This document shows positions 11,686 to 22,900 of a DNA stretch of 64,000 bases, in pieces (position 1 is the stretch's first letter; each line of letters begins with the position of its first letter). The notes beneath the pieces were generated by a model. That model saw only the letters and a list, made by a program, of their open reading frames with translations. It was not told the DNA's origin and ran no database searches. Position numbers and translations under genes: made by a program. The stretch is from Hofstenia miamia (lineage: Eukaryota; Xenacoelomorpha; Acoela; Hofsteniidae), in the NCBI GenBank assembly GCA_900660155.1, contig CABFPE010000101.1, positions 886,568 through 950,567 of the forward strand, in the 5' to 3' direction.

Positions 11686-11739
11686 TTATCTCAGGAATCC
11701 CGCGTGGAAATAATAATCGTGTGTTTTGGGCCTTACACG

Positions 11740-12068
11740 TTAGTGTGTTACAATTAACTGTATGAAATCCCTCCATTGCGCCTACTCACACTTAAACATT
11801 ACTTGATGCCACGAAAGTCGATATCTAAGTGCAATAAAGAAAATCGTCCTATTCCAATTTATTGCTTTCCTTGAAATCCAGAAATGGATAAAACAATTAA
11901 CCAATGTCGTTAATGCTACCAAAATATAGGAGTGTGTGGAATTGACCTCCTAATGCAAAGTTGAAAAAAGCCGAGGGTGGAAAATTATCTCCTGTTGAAG
12001 CTCCCTCATTTTTTTCTAAATGTTCCTTCCAGCATGATTCCAACATCATGTCCAACTCCTGGAAAAAA
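11740..12068. other. Unclassified intronic sequence
   Basis: No gene is recognised. Overlapping frames at 11897-12106 (-) and 11961-12161 (+) cover the same bases and neither shows a known motif. The + frame runs into the tandem duplication that follows. Confidence 0.4.
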
Positions 12069-12446
12069 ATGAAAAACTTCTGCTTGGAAAAAGAAATGTT
12101 CAACATGATGAACTTGATACTTTCAAAGCCCTTGATAAGATTAACATTAAAAATGTGGTAGATCTAGTAGCAGAAAGCTAGTTCAGCAATTAAAAGATTT
12201 ATTTACTGACTCCTCGCATTTACTGAAAAAGACCTGGAGTAATTGCCTTAGTGAAAAATGAAAAACTTCTGCTTGGAAAAAGAAATGTTCAACATGATGA
12301 ACTTGATACTTTCAAAGCCCTTGATAAGATTAACATTAAATATGTGGTAGATCTAGTAGCAGAAAGCTAGTTTAGCAATTAAAAGATTTATTTACTGACT
12401 TCTTGCATTTACTGAAAAAGACCTGGAGTAATTGCCTTAGTGAAAA
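12069..12446. repeat. Tandem duplication, two 189-bp units
   Basis: The block starting ATGAAAAACTTCTGCTTGG occurs at 12069-12257 and again at 12258-12446, differing at only a few bases; the start of a third unit (AAAATGAAGATTATTGG) diverges at once. The period is a multiple of three (63 codons). Just downstream, 12478-12608 reads ITEIDRASFSHVETLYKLIR, then IKPTCIDEQNVKLALKFVD and a stop on the + strand, which looks like the tail of a transposase-type protein that I cannot classify with confidence. Confidence 0.8.
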
Positions 12447-12756
12447 ATGAAGATTATTGGATTTCTATCTGCCTACAGACATAACCGAAATCGACCGTGC
12501 TTCATTTTCTCATGTAGAAACATTGTATAAATTAATTCGAATTAAGCCAACTTGCATAGATGAACAAAATGTTAAGCTTGCTCTCAAATTTGTAGATTTA
12601 AAAAGTTAAAGCTCGCCAAATTTCAAAATAAATGATATTTATTTAGTATTTTGTCAGTAATATAAATTCTCAGAATTTAAATAATATACAATTTACAGAT
12701 CAACCCCAAATAATTCTTTCAATTTTGCGTAGCATAGCTCGGTGTTGAGTGAGCCT

Positions 12757-12759
<3 letters not shown>

Positions 12760-12789
<30 letters not shown>

Positions 12790-13547
12790 NNNNNNNNNNN
12801 NNNNNNNNNNNNNNNNNNNNNNNNNNNNNNNNNNNNNNNNNNNNNNNNNNNNNNNNNNNNNNNNNNNNNNNNNNNNNNNNNNNNNNNNNNNNNNNNNNNN
12901 NNNNNNNNNNNNNNNNNNNNNNNNNNNNNNNNNNNNNNNNNNNNNNNNNNNNNNNNNNNNNNNNNNNNNNNNNNNNNNNNNNNNNNNNNNNNNNNNNNNN
13001 NNNNNNNNNNNNNNNNNNNNNNNNNNNNNNNNNNNNNNNNNNNNNNNNNNNNNNNNNNNNNNNNNNNNNNNNNNNNNNNNNNNNNNNNNNNNNNNNNNNN
13101 NNNNNNNNNNNNNNNNNNNNNNNNNNNNNNNNNNNNNNNNNNNNNNNNNNNNNNNNNNNNNNNNNNNNNNNNNNNNNNNNNNNNNNNNNNNNNNNNNNNN
13201 NNNNNNNNNNNNNNNNNNNNNNNNNNNNNNNNNNNNNNNNNNNNNNNNNNNNNNNNNNNNNNNNNNNNNNNNNNNNNNNNNNNNNNNNNNNNNNNNNNNN
13301 NNNNNNNNNNNNNNNNNNNNNNNNNNNNNNNNNNNNNNNNNNNNNNNNNNNNNNNNNNNNNNNNNNNNNNNNNNNNNNNNNNNNNNNNNNNNNNNNNNNN
13401 NNNNNNNNNNNNNNNNNNNNNNNNNNNNNNNNNNNNNNNNNNNNNNNNNNNNNNNNNNNNNNNNNNNNNNNNNNNNNNNNNNNNNNNNNNNNNNNNNNNN
13501 NNNNNNNNNNNNNNNNNNNNNNNNNNNNNNNNNNNNNNNNNNNNNNN

Positions 13548-13577
<30 letters not shown>
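12760..13577. other. Assembly gap bounded by AT microsatellite
   Basis: Positions 12790-13547 are 758 unresolved bases. Both edges are alternating AT runs (12760-12789 and 13548-13577), so the gap most likely spans, or was caused by, one long AT dinucleotide array. Nothing can be said about content; an FN3 exon could be hidden here. Confidence 0.95.
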
Positions 13578-13578
<1 letters not shown>

Positions 13579-14041
13579 GGAATTTGGATACAAAATTTTA
13601 AAATATCTACAAGGCGCTAGATACTATGGCGGAAGGCGCTGGATGCGGGTGAAAAAATACCTGAAACTCTAGATAAGAAATTAGACCCCTATTCCAAATT
13701 AAATGCTCAATGTAAAATTTTTTTTACAAAATGAATTATTTTGGCTTTCCATCAAAAATGGCGCTGGATACTATGGAAAGTGCAGGCGGTGGATATGAAT
13801 AAACATTATATGAAATTGTCAATTTTTTTACGTAATTATTTCAATAACGAAGATTTTTTGAGTGTTTTTCATACAATATAGGGCCTTTTTTCTCCTCTCC
13901 AAACAATAAAGTATGTCTTAAAACGACTGGCTTTCATGTTTATAAATATTAACCGTAAATTTTTGTGAAAAACCTCATAAATCATTGGAATTTTTGCAAA
14001 CTATGATTAGATTTTGTATAGCTTGCAAATATATTAAAAAA

Positions 14042-14045
<4 letters not shown>
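13578..14045. other. Intron, no gene; short dispersed motif
   Basis: AT-rich. A motif like GGCGCTRGATACTATGG appears near 13612 and again near 13759, with a third weaker GGCGGTGGATATG at about 13787; it may be a decayed small repeat. An AT microsatellite (about 14046-14077) follows just before the next exon. Confidence 0.4.
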
Positions 14046-14080
<35 letters not shown>

Positions 14081-14116
14081 TCAGAAATGTGGTGTATATG
14101 CATGCTAATAATTTAG

Positions 14117-14371
14117 TTCCTGCACCACCAACAATTTCTGTAACTGGTCAAACTCTGAGTAGCATTTCTATCACAATCACCAATACATCTGCATCAGATT
14201 CTTTTCAAGCATGCATATATGAAATAGGTTCAGGGACTTGTTCATTTTCAACTGTTAGTAGTCCTCAGACATTTCTTTACTTATCCGCTAGTGAAGATTA
14301 TACAATAGAAGCGAGATCCATTTTCCAAAGTCTAGAAAGTGATGCAACAACAAGGACTCCTGTACACACCG
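14117..14371 (+). CDS. FN3-like Cys-pair domain exon 2 (type A)
   Basis: The exon is 255 bases long, phase 1 at both ends, and bounded by aatttag and gtatgt. The 85-residue domain starts PAPPTISVTGQT (strand A, then the turn), continues with SISITITNTS (strand B) and FQACIYEIGSGTCSF (strands C and C', Cys33 and Cys42, C-x8-C). It closes with SPQTFLYLSASEDYTIEARS (E-F region and F strand) and VHTG. The F-strand core L-x-AS-x-x-Y-T-[IV] corresponds to the classic L-x-P-x-x-x-Y-x-[VI] FN3 signature. The FLYL element and acidic E[DEN] before YTI define type A, shared with exons 18896 and 32596. An open frame extends 5' through the acceptor to an upstream ATG, but homology stops at the AG. Confidence 0.85.
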
Positions 14372-15072
14372 GTATGTCACATATTTACTTGTGTATGTAA
14401 AAGATATAATTTTCAATCAATATTTTCAATTTCAAACTTTTGTAAAACACGTGTTATAAGCATTCCTCGAAGAATTTTTTTTCGTAATCAATTCTTTTCT
14501 CTGTTAAGTCTAAAAAATCATCACTTATAATCTATTCAAATGAAATTTGAAATCATTGTCAATATGCGTTACGTATATTTAGTTTGCAAACGCATTGTGT
14601 TTGTGAGAAAAAATTTAAAGATACTAATTAATTACTATTAAAAAGTCTTCAAGATTCAAATGTACCTGCACTTCCAACTACTACTCTTCAACGAATTAAT
14701 ATATAACGAAGATTCTACTTGACCATAACATCTATCTTTAAATTTTGCACCAATTAATATTTATCGAAGAACGTGTTTGATAATGACAACTAGTTCTAAA
14801 TGTATTTAAATGTGGAAAGATTAATCTTACTGAAAATTTTAAAGATGTTTAAAGATTTTTAATCTCACTGTCCAATCATATGTCGCAACCGCAAGATTTG
14901 TTAAATTTGCAATATAGTGCCAAGTATTCTGCGAAATTTCTTACAATTTTAGGTTAATCATTATAAATTATTTTATTGAAATTAGTCAGTAAAACAAATC
15001 AAACTGTTATTGAAAAGTGAAAATGTAATATATGTTTGGCTTTTGAGGCCATATAAATACAAGTATATTTAG

Positions 15073-15327
15073 CTCCAGCTGCTCCTACATTCACTCTTGA
15101 TAGCCAATATGACGATAACGTTACAATAATAATCACTGAAACATCAACATCCACTTTTGAAGCTTGTATAGTTGAAGTAACAGGGTCATTAACATGCACA
15201 CCGGCAGCTGTAACAAGTCCCCATACGTTTGATTCTTTAACGGCTAGTAAACACTACAAAATTCTTGTCGAAGGTGTTTATCAAACACTGAATAGTGAGA
15301 CGACGTCTAATCCCCATGTATATACTG
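15073..15327 (+). CDS. FN3-like Cys-pair domain exon 3 (type B)
   Basis: The exon is 255 bases, after an atatttag acceptor and before gtatga, phase 1-1. The domain begins APAAPTFTLDSQYDDNVTII, has FEACIVEVTGSLTC (Cys32 and Cys42, C-x9-C) and ends SPHTFDSLTASKHYKI, then LVEGVYQTLNSE and VYTG. The LDSQYDDN turn is almost identical to that of the exon at 20784, marking both as type B. The intron separating it from the preceding type A exon is 701 bp. Confidence 0.85.
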
Positions 15328-15950
15328 GTATGACATCTATAATATTAGATCAAATATATATTATCAGATTATGTGTGAAATTAATAAACCAAGCCAAAAA
15401 GGTAATAAAAAAATTAAGGCTTAGATCCAACGTCCAATAACAGCTAAATCAAAATTGCAAATCAGTTTACAATAGGAAAACATGTGGTTTGGTTGAAGCA
15501 AGCGATATAATCCAATCATTCTAAGTAAACAAGGGTATATACAAATATTTTAGAAATTATATTAATATTGAGAATATAACTTATAAATAACATTTTTATA
15601 TTAAAGAAAATTAATTAACGTAATTAAACGAAAATTAAACGAAAAATAAACACAGTTGCATCAAAATGCATGCAATGTATAATGTAAAAATCCCGTGTAA
15701 ACTGCTTTGCAAAGCCGTGAGCGAGAAACGAATTATGCTAATGACTAACCACTCTGTATAGCAAAAATGCTTATTTGACTCAGGGCCTTTAGCATGCGGC
15801 CTGCTAATCTGCAGCAATATACTACATTTGGGGCCAATGCGAAATAGCTTGCAATAAAAAAAATTATTATTAGATATGTATTCATAGAAAATTGAAATAA
15901 TTAATTAATAAACAAGCTTTCAATGAATAAACCAAAAAGATAATTTTGCA
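15328..15950. other. Intron, no further gene seen
   Basis: AT-rich intron start. A frame on the minus strand at 15635-15817 has no supporting motif. Several GC-containing words near 15690-15840 may be the edge of a decayed repeat. Confidence 0.4.
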
Positions 15951-18420
15951 TAAAAAAATAAAGTTCATTTAAAAATAATCCGTACAGAACGTTTGGATCA
16001 CTTAAATTTTTTGAAATTGCTTAGAGACCTCTTTCTTTTCAAATCCGGCTGATTATTGAAAAACACATTGACTAGTGTGTCAATTGTAAGTTTTTGACAT
16101 TTCCTCATGAAGCATGCAAAACAATACATCAAACATTTAAGTAAAGTTCTTAATTGCTGGAATAGCAGAAGAGCGAATGTTAGAAACTATTCGAATCAAG
16201 TTAAAATTCGCTTTCAAAGTAGAAAAAATTTCGTAGCGAAAGTTCAAAAAACTGCTGATGGATGATTCAGTCCTCCTCTATCTAGCTTTTCCAGATAATC
16301 AGAAAGATCAACAAAAACATTAGATGTCATTAAAACAACATTCTTCACATTAATATCTGTCATATAACTTGTTGACAATAAATCCGGCAATGTATACGGC
16401 AACTTCCTTTTCTAAATGTGCCAATGAATCTCCATCATTTAGTTGCAAGTCTTAAACTTTTTTTAAATTCAGACACTCTTTTAAGTCCTTAATTGATAGT
16501 TTTTTTAAACATTACAAATCTTCAACATTTTCTCTGAATTGTTCACTTCATGCAGTGGATTTTGAAAGTGTCCTCCACTCATTTGTCTATACTGCCCAAA
16601 TCTGCATTCAAAGGGATGAGACTGCAATCTTGAAGTCAAAACGTAGGCATAGTCCTTGCTCAATAAATCACTGCATAGATCTGAAATTGAAGTGTTTGAA
16701 CAGAAAATCCTGACTTAAGCTCAAATCTCCATTTATCAATCCAATTGGCAAGTGAGTGTAGAAAGTCAATCTCAGCATCATATTTTTAACTCCTCTTGGA
16801 AGATGAAGTGAGTTTGATTTATTACTTGCATTTAAAATAAAAACCATACAAAACTACTTGCAAAACACTGGCAGTACTTAAAGCAACTTGATCTTGAAGA
16901 AAATATTATCTGAGAGCATTAGAGTTCGATTAACGAAAATTGAATAACGCCAAATAAACTGATTGTTTGTTATGAGCTGGATGCAGTCTGATAACAAAGT
17001 GAATTGACTTTTTTTCAAAACGCTTGATTTGCAGAATCAATATCATATAAATCAGGCAGTTTTTTCCACGAAACAACGTTATCCCAAACATCTATTGAGA
17101 AATTTTATTGTGGCACAAAAGTATTAGAATACCTGTACAGATTATCACGACAGTTCTTTATCATATGAGACGTATCAAAGTAAAGATATATTAATTTAGA
17201 ATTATGGATGATAAAAATTTAAGGCTTGTTGCCGTGGGAAGAATTGGCCAATTTTGAGAAAAAGGAGACATTTGAAGTGGGATTATCTGTACATATTTCA
17301 CGAATGTTCACACCAATTGCATGAGTAATCAACAAAATCTCATTCACGACGTTGAAGAGAACATTAGAGTTAAGGGCTGTAACTGGAACAGATGAATCAA
17401 ATATGGAGTTTTATTTTTCAAAGGAATCAACATAAGATTTACATTGTATAATGGTATGTCTGTACTTTACCCCACAAAATTGCAGCCTTCAATTCTAGCC
17501 TCTTTTTGCAAGTAAAATGTCAAGGGTAAGAACACAATCATTTGAAAAAAAATTCCAGAATCTATAAGCAGTTGTAGAGTTTTCACAGTGTCTACAGATC
17601 CATTACACATTTTTCATAACAAAGGTATGCTTGGCATTGAAAAGCAATCGCAAAAATATTTAAAAGCTGCAAGAGTAATACATCTAAAAAGAATTAAAAA
17701 CCGAATCTAACTAGCAGAATAGGGAGGCATATTTACATATCCCGGACAAATTACGTTGCTTTGAATTTCATGTCTTTCGTTGGTTGTTGTATCCAGTGGA
17801 CCACTAACATAATTGAACAACTCTTCTAATTGGCTTTTTTTTCGTAACGTGACAAGAATTAGTTTCTCACAGCCATTATGGTAGACTCAGTTTACTGCCA
17901 AGATAAAAAATTGAAACTCTAAGATTCTTATGTAAATCAAAAGAGCCATGGATTTCTGGTTTTATATCAAAAGAAACATCTAGGAATAAACGCATTTCTC
18001 TGACCACTTAAGAAGCCAATTTCCTTTAGTAGGTAGATCTTTTTCTGTGATACTTTTAAAAGATAGGCGGCCCATTTTTTGAAATTTAGACAATTTATCA
18101 GGAATTATCCCTCTTTTTGTTGGAGATTTTCGAGAACTAATATTAATGCTGCTCTCACAGAAACTTTTGCTGTAGGGAAAAGTTGTTGGTACTAGCTTAA
18201 GAGAGAAATCCAGTGTTTGAACACCTTTTTCGGTTATCTGTGTCAAGTTTTTTTCAAAATACTTTTCACATATTACAGCATTTTTGGAAATTATTAAATT
18301 TGCTTTCCTTATTTGCCGTTCTTGAAAATGCCCGGAGCGCTCTCGTGAAAACATGCTACCAACAGCCAGGAGTGGCGCGTTACATGAAAATGCACTATTA
18401 CGCATTTATTTATTGGCCCC
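15950..18420 (-). mobile_element. P-element/THAP9-like transposon fossil
   Basis: Reading on the minus strand, 18405-17980 gives a 141-residue frame with a THAP-domain tail: SKNAVICEKYFEKN matches the VICExHF zinc-ligand region (Tyr replaces His), and LKLVPTTFP matches the closing AVPTxF box. Further along, near 17230-17040, the frame reads KIFIIHNSKLIYLYFDTSH, then MIKNCRDNLYRYSN and WDNVVSWKKLPDLYDID, the central P-element-type block F-D-x-x-H-x-x-K-x-x-R-[ND]-N. Many stops and shifts interrupt the region, so it is old. It fills most of the 3.57-kb intron between exons 15073 and 18896; without it the intron is about 1.1 kb. Confidence 0.7.
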
Positions 18421-18895
18421 CAAATTTTAAATAGTGCTTGCAGATTATCGGGTCATGTGTTAAGAAAGCACTGATGGACTTTTGGCTTTGGTTGAGTTGG
18501 GTGGGGTAAACATTTGCAGCCCTAGTTTAAATTGCAGTGATTAGTAAACAATATGGTTTTTTTATAAAATTTATACTATTTGTATTTACAATATCTATAT
18601 ATGAGTACAGCATTCCTGACATGAATAAAGATAATTAAAAACGTATTTAAGACAATGTCTTTCTTTGAAACGGTTTGTGCATTTAGTAAAACATGTCTGA
18701 ATGAAAAATTCAACTAATCTATTTTGGAGATTTTATTGTGCTTAAATTATATTCAATTTTAATAATTCTGATTGACTACTTTTACCAATTTAAATGCAGG
18801 GATTGATTATTGTAGGCCTTTTGATGCGTTGCAATACTACTAATTATGATAAGAAAAGGCCTTCTCACTTCTTCTATTTTTCTTAAATTTTTTAG

Positions 18896-19150
18896 CTCCA
18901 TCCCCACCAACTCTAGCTGTTACTGGTCAGACTAAAGATAGCATTACCATTACAATCGCGGCAGGTTCAACAACTGATACTTTTCAAGGATGCATATATT
19001 TAAGCGCAACAGGCTCGTGTACATACACGACAATAGCAAGTCCTAGATCATTTCTATACTTAACTGCTAGTGAGGAGTACACAATTGATGTCAAAGCCGT
19101 CTATCAAGGCTTATCTAGCGAGGTGGCTACTGAAGCACCTGCATACACAG
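18896..19150 (+). CDS. FN3-like Cys-pair domain exon 4 (type A)
   Basis: The exon is 255 bases, after attttttag, ending before gtaggc, phase 1-1. The domain reads APSPPTLAVTGQTKDSITIT at the start, FQGCIYLSATGSCTY in the middle (Cys33 and Cys42, C-x8-C), and SPRSFLYLTASEEYTI, then DVKAVYQGLSSE and AYTG at the end. It is closest in layout to exons 14117 and 32596 (VT-x-QT turn and FLYL box). The F-strand ends in the VYQ motif common to the family. Confidence 0.88.
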
Positions 19151-19637
19151 GTAGGCAATACCTCATTATATTTGAACTGTTTGAAATTAGTAGTGATCAA
19201 AACCTTTAAATATAATGTGAAGTCTGTAATGATTAATCGCTAAATTAACAACATAAAAACTAGTTTCCATCATATTTAGACATAGGAAAATGGTAGTAAC
19301 TGTTTACATGAAATTTTTAAAGTAGTATTTTATACTACAAGGAGAATTTAAATAACGAGAGCAGGGGAGAAATTTTAAAATCCGAGTAGCATAACGGTAC
19401 CGTTTCAAAATCTTTAGGTTTATTGAAGAATAAATTATTAGCATTTTCTACAAAATTGTATTATTCAAAATATGAATGCAAGTTTATCATTTGCAACAAT
19501 GTATTATTCGAGGTGTGTATTATTTGTTGTTACAAAATATATAATTCGAATTGTTTACAATTAAGCATTCATTCCAATATCCCATGCATAGTAAGTAAAG
19601 TAATGCATTTGCAATGAACAGTTACTGTATATATCAT
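19151..19637. other. Intron, upstream of MITE
   Basis: AT-rich intron sequence. The frame at 19423-19617 shows no domain. Together with 20581-20783 this makes up the ancestral-length intron; see the MITE entry that splits it. Confidence 0.5.
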
Positions 19638-20572
19638 CAGAGTTGGAACCGGGCCGGTTATTTCTGCCCGGGCTCGGCCCGCATCAACACTAAGAAAATC
19701 GTGCGCGGGCTTGGGCCGAGTGACAAAATTTATATCATATCAACCTTTACGAAACATGCTGTTGCCAATGAAATTGCGTGAAAAACGCGCTAAAGCCAGT
19801 TCCTTAATTATATTGTTTATTTACTAATGACATTTAAGATGAAAGTGCAATTTATTTAAAATCAAAATTCCCATTTTCTTTCAAAATTACAATAAGTTGA
19901 CTATTGGGTTAGTCTATTGACTAATAGTCATTTTCAAATAGAACAATTTCTATTTCATAATCGTAAACTTTTTGGGGGTGCGACACAATTAGTCTTTTGA
20001 CTATAGTCAAAAAATTTTTGAAATCGAAAAGTGCTGTGTTGATTGAACAAACATTATCAAATCTTATAATTGCTTTTTAAACAAANAGTTGACTATTGGG
20101 TTAGTCTATTGACTAATAGTCATTTTCAAATAGAACAATTTCTATTTCATAATTTGACTAATCGTAAACTTTTTGGGGGTGCGACACAATTAGTCTTTTG
20201 ACTATAGTAAAAAAATTTTTGAAATATAAAAGTGCTGTGTTGATTGAACAAACATTATCAAATCTTATAATTGCTTTTTAAACAAACAAAAGCCACGTGG
20301 TTAAACCACTAATTAGCATATTAAAGGGGGTACCACAGGGTCAGGTTTTGACTATAGTCACTCACATATTATTCTAATAAGCCGTCACATGAAATTGATG
20401 CATTGAATTCAACCTATCCTCTTATTCAATTAATGAACATACTGTACACTTTATTTCAAACATGATAAATTTCGGTCTGTGTGTTAAATTTTTCAGGCCC
20501 GGGCCCGACTCGGGTGCTTACCAATAATTCCACGCCCCACCCGGCCAGGGCCCGGACCCGGTTCTAACGCTG
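19638..20572. mobile_element. hAT-like MITE with GGCCCGGG-rich ends
   Basis: The terminal inverted repeats pair CAGAGTTGGAACCGGGCC at the left with the complement of GGCCCGGACCCGG/TTCTAACGCTG at the right, both CAG-ended. Subterminal parts are dense in GGCCCGGGC words (19655-19725 and 20498-20560) in an AT-rich interior. Flanking 8-mers TATATCAT (left) and TGTACCAC (right) match at five of eight positions with only transitions at the others, compatible with an aged hAT target duplication. A lone N at 20086 lies between two near-copies of a 195-base block, so the true element is probably about 200 bp shorter. A stretch near 20228-20312 is shared in reverse with 34415-34493. Confidence 0.65.
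20087..20285. repeat. Duplicate of 19891-20085 behind a single N
   Basis: After the N at 20086 the sequence AGTTGACTATTGGGTTAGTC restarts and follows 19891-20085 almost base for base, with a short insertion (TTTGACTA). This is the pattern of an allelic contig appended to its partner rather than a genomic tandem repeat. Confidence 0.7.
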
Positions 20573-20783
20573 TGTACCACATAACACTCAATTTAAATAT
20601 ATTTATGCCACATGCAAACAATAAAGATGCTTAAAATTTTTCATTTTCAATTCTTAACCATGCAAAATATTTATTAAATTTCTAACTTATTTTATTTTTT
20701 ATATTATTATAATATTAATGTCCACTTCATTTGTAATGTTGCTAGACAACAAAAAGGTCATATTATGTTTTGAAAATATTTAG

Positions 20784-21035
20784 CTCCCTCTGCTCCTACA
20801 TTCTCTATCGATAGTCAATATGACGATAACATTACTATAACAATCACTGAAACATCAACATCTACTACTTTTGAAGCATGTATATACTCATCATCTGGAT
20901 CATGTTCATACGACCCTGTCTCAAGTCCTTATACGTTTCCTTCCTTAACTGCTAGTGAAGCTCACACAATAGATGTCAAGGCGGTTCATCAATCACTAGA
21001 TAGTGAAAAGGCCACCGAAACTCAAGTATATACAG
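20784..21035 (+). CDS. FN3-like Cys-pair domain exon 5 (type B)
   Basis: The exon is 252 bases, after aatatttag, before gtaatg, phase 1-1. The domain starts APSAPTFSIDSQYDDNITIT, has FEACIYSSSGSCSYD (C-x7-C), and ends SPYTFPSLTASEAHTI, DVKAVHQSLDSE and VYTG. It is the closest paralogue of exon 15073 (shared SQYDDN and TETSTS). The usual Tyr of the F strand is His here (EAHTI). The intron before it is 1633 bp, which becomes about 690 bp once the hAT MITE and one target copy are removed. Confidence 0.87.
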
Positions 21036-21420
21036 GTAATGGTTTATAGATTTGTTTTATTGTATCTGAACAAAGTCATGATAGACTATAGATATAAATT
21101 TACAAAAAGGTTAACTTAAATTACCTTTTCCAGTTTTGCTGCACTGTAGTTCAAAGTTCTTTTCTTGTAATTGGTTCTACAAAAAAGCAAATATTAAGTT
21201 TTTTTTATTTTGCTTTTAACTTTTTGCATATTAGTTAGCATCTCACTTAAACAGTGATTAGGATTAATGTTAATTTTTAAACATTCGCGTCTTACACTAT
21301 TTTAAATTACATCACTGATTGTTGGTACATTCGTATTCAAAATATTGTTGGCTCTTGATGGTATATAATTCAATTTTTCAATCTTTGATCAGCAAATTCC
21401 AGTAGTGGTGAATATGTTAC
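21036..21420. other. Intron, no gene seen
   Basis: AT-rich, no recognised motif. It is the beginning of the 11.6-kb intron between exons 20784 and 32596. Confidence 0.45.
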
Positions 21421-22110
21421 TTTACGAACGGTTTGTGAGTTTTAAGTCGTTTTCATTGAAACCTTTTCTTTTTAAGTAAGATATTATTACTACTGCCTTT
21501 ATGCCTTTTTGAATTTCTGATTTAAGGTTAATGATGAATTGAAATCGACACTCAAAAGTTTAGTTTCTCGATATTTAAGATTCTCTCTTGATAAAGTTTT
21601 TGCTGTATTTATTACCATTTCATTAGTTTTCGCTTTATTAATAGATAATCTACTTTGTATTGCTATTTTGCATATGCTGTCAAGTGCATCTTAGGCTTTA
21701 TCAATTTCTGTAAAAATTATTGCAGTTGTCAAAACATCGGCATATTTTCAACAGAATTAGTTTCATGTACAATTGCTAGAAATAATCTAGGGTCACATAC
21801 TGTACCTTCATGATTTCCCTTTGAATTAACCTTATAAAAATTTGTTATCTTAGAAATGAATTATACCGTGGTAAATATTTGCAAATTGCATCATATTGAT
21901 CCAATTTATTAAGCAAAAAATCGTGTTCAACACTGGTGAAGGCTTTTACAAATAAGAATTATGCGTATAATGCTTGGTTTTCTATTCAATTCGTTTCGTC
22001 CGTTTTTTGTCAAAGCATGTGATGTTAATTGTCCCTCTTTATATGCAAATTGGTCATTATTTTTTATTTTTCTAAAAGTAGGTTTGGTAATTCACTAGTA
22101 ACATCAAGCT
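21420..22110 (-). mobile_element. LINE reverse transcriptase relic
   Basis: The minus strand holds, across several frames, the order of a CR1/jockey-type reverse transcriptase: DQFAYKEG and TSHALTK near 22060, then KAFTSVEHDFLLNKLDQYDA (palm block that normally reads KAFDTVDH), RGNHEGTVCDPRLFLAIV (the GVPQGTVLGPLLF block), and DALDSICKIAIQSRLSIN near 21640. Gln of the PQG box is degraded to HEG, the catalytic FADD motif is unrecognisable, and there are multiple stops and shifts. It is an old, dead fragment lacking both ends. Confidence 0.7.
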
Positions 22111-22211
22111 GACTTTGGGCTTCCTTACTTCAATATCTATAGCCGCCCAAAAGACGTCGTTATCTGTCGCCCTAATGAACACAAAAACCAAATGATTTCC
22201 TTATAAATAAA

Positions 22212-22900
22212 CTAGGGACTGCCGGTATCCGGTAAAATCTGTAGTTACACAACCGGTTCGTTTATCCGGTATCCGGTAAAATTTAACTTGTTTACTGGAT
22301 TTTACCCGAAAACATACTCTGAAATAAAACTTGATTTAAAATGGAATTTTCGTGGAAAAAGCTATATTTTTACCATGATATGGAAGTTGTCATGCAACAA
22401 AACAAGTTTTTCTGATATATCAGGATCAGGACGTAGTTCATTTTATATTTATTTATTTTCATTCGTAAGATGTCGATATTAATTAAGAAATGAGGTTGTT
22501 CTTCATAAATAATTAAGGAAAGTAAAAGTTATAAAAGTCAAAATTTTTTCTGTTGGTCTATTTTGTAGTCTGCTTAAAATTAGATGATTTTTAGACCTGA
22601 AGTGCAGTTAAATAGGCCGTTATAAAGTCATAAAAACTCATATTTTTGTTTTTAGAAAAATAAGCTAATATTTGTGGCTGAAATGTCATAATAGTCATAT
22701 TTTGACATAGTTTCCTTATAATTAAAAAATAAAACTTAAAAATTAATGATGAATTGTGACTGCCTAAAATAAGTTGAACTAAAATATATTCATTCAATTT
22801 CAATCAATGTACATCCTGGCCTAACTCCCGAAAAGTTTATGTACTAGTTAATTGCTGATTAGGTCCGATCCACCGGTCGACGCGATTCTAGAACTGGCCA
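22212..22900. mobile_element. Possible 5' part of a hAT element
   Basis: GGGACTGCCGGTATCCGGTA at about 22216 and the repeated TTTATCCGGTATCCGGTAAA near 22260 resemble hAT terminal and subterminal sequence. hAT transposase remains occur about 1.1 kb downstream at 23343-23690, with a LINE 3' end lying between, so a hAT element split by a LINE insertion is possible. The far terminal repeat was not identified. Frames here (22288-22482, 22591-22803) have no motif. Confidence 0.35.

Larger units (their letters stand above)
10495..11732 (-). mobile_element. PIF/Harbinger-like DNA transposon, decayed, with nested MITE
   Basis: About 60 bases near the left end (10499-10556), with TTATTTCCGCGCGGGATTCC followed by GATAATTGGTCGTG, recur in reverse complement at 11670-11730, where the pair is GAATCCCGCGTGGAAATAAT. 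These terminal inverted repeats bound a 1.24-kb unit. It holds a Harbinger-like N-terminal reading frame on the minus strand (11389-11685) and has itself been split by a 465-bp hAT MITE (10850-11314). Sequence just outside the right end is TTA; the left flank reads TAC, so the expected TWA duplication is degraded or the left end is misplaced. Confidence 0.65.

Noticed and set aside
12700-13672. Long open frames of about 280-307 residues across 12700-13672 on both strands
   Set aside because: They consist of unresolved bases between AT dinucleotide runs translated as Tyr-Ile repeats.
14655-14720. Possible extra FN3 exon start (GTACCTGCACTTCCAACTAC)
   Set aside because: It resembles the PAPPT start of exon 14117, but there is no acceptor, no Cys pair and the frame closes within 15 codons. 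Too short to separate from chance.
20087-20285. Genomic tandem repeat inside the hAT-like MITE
   Set aside because: The joint is exactly at a lone N and the copies are near-identical, which fits unmerged contigs better than a real repeat.
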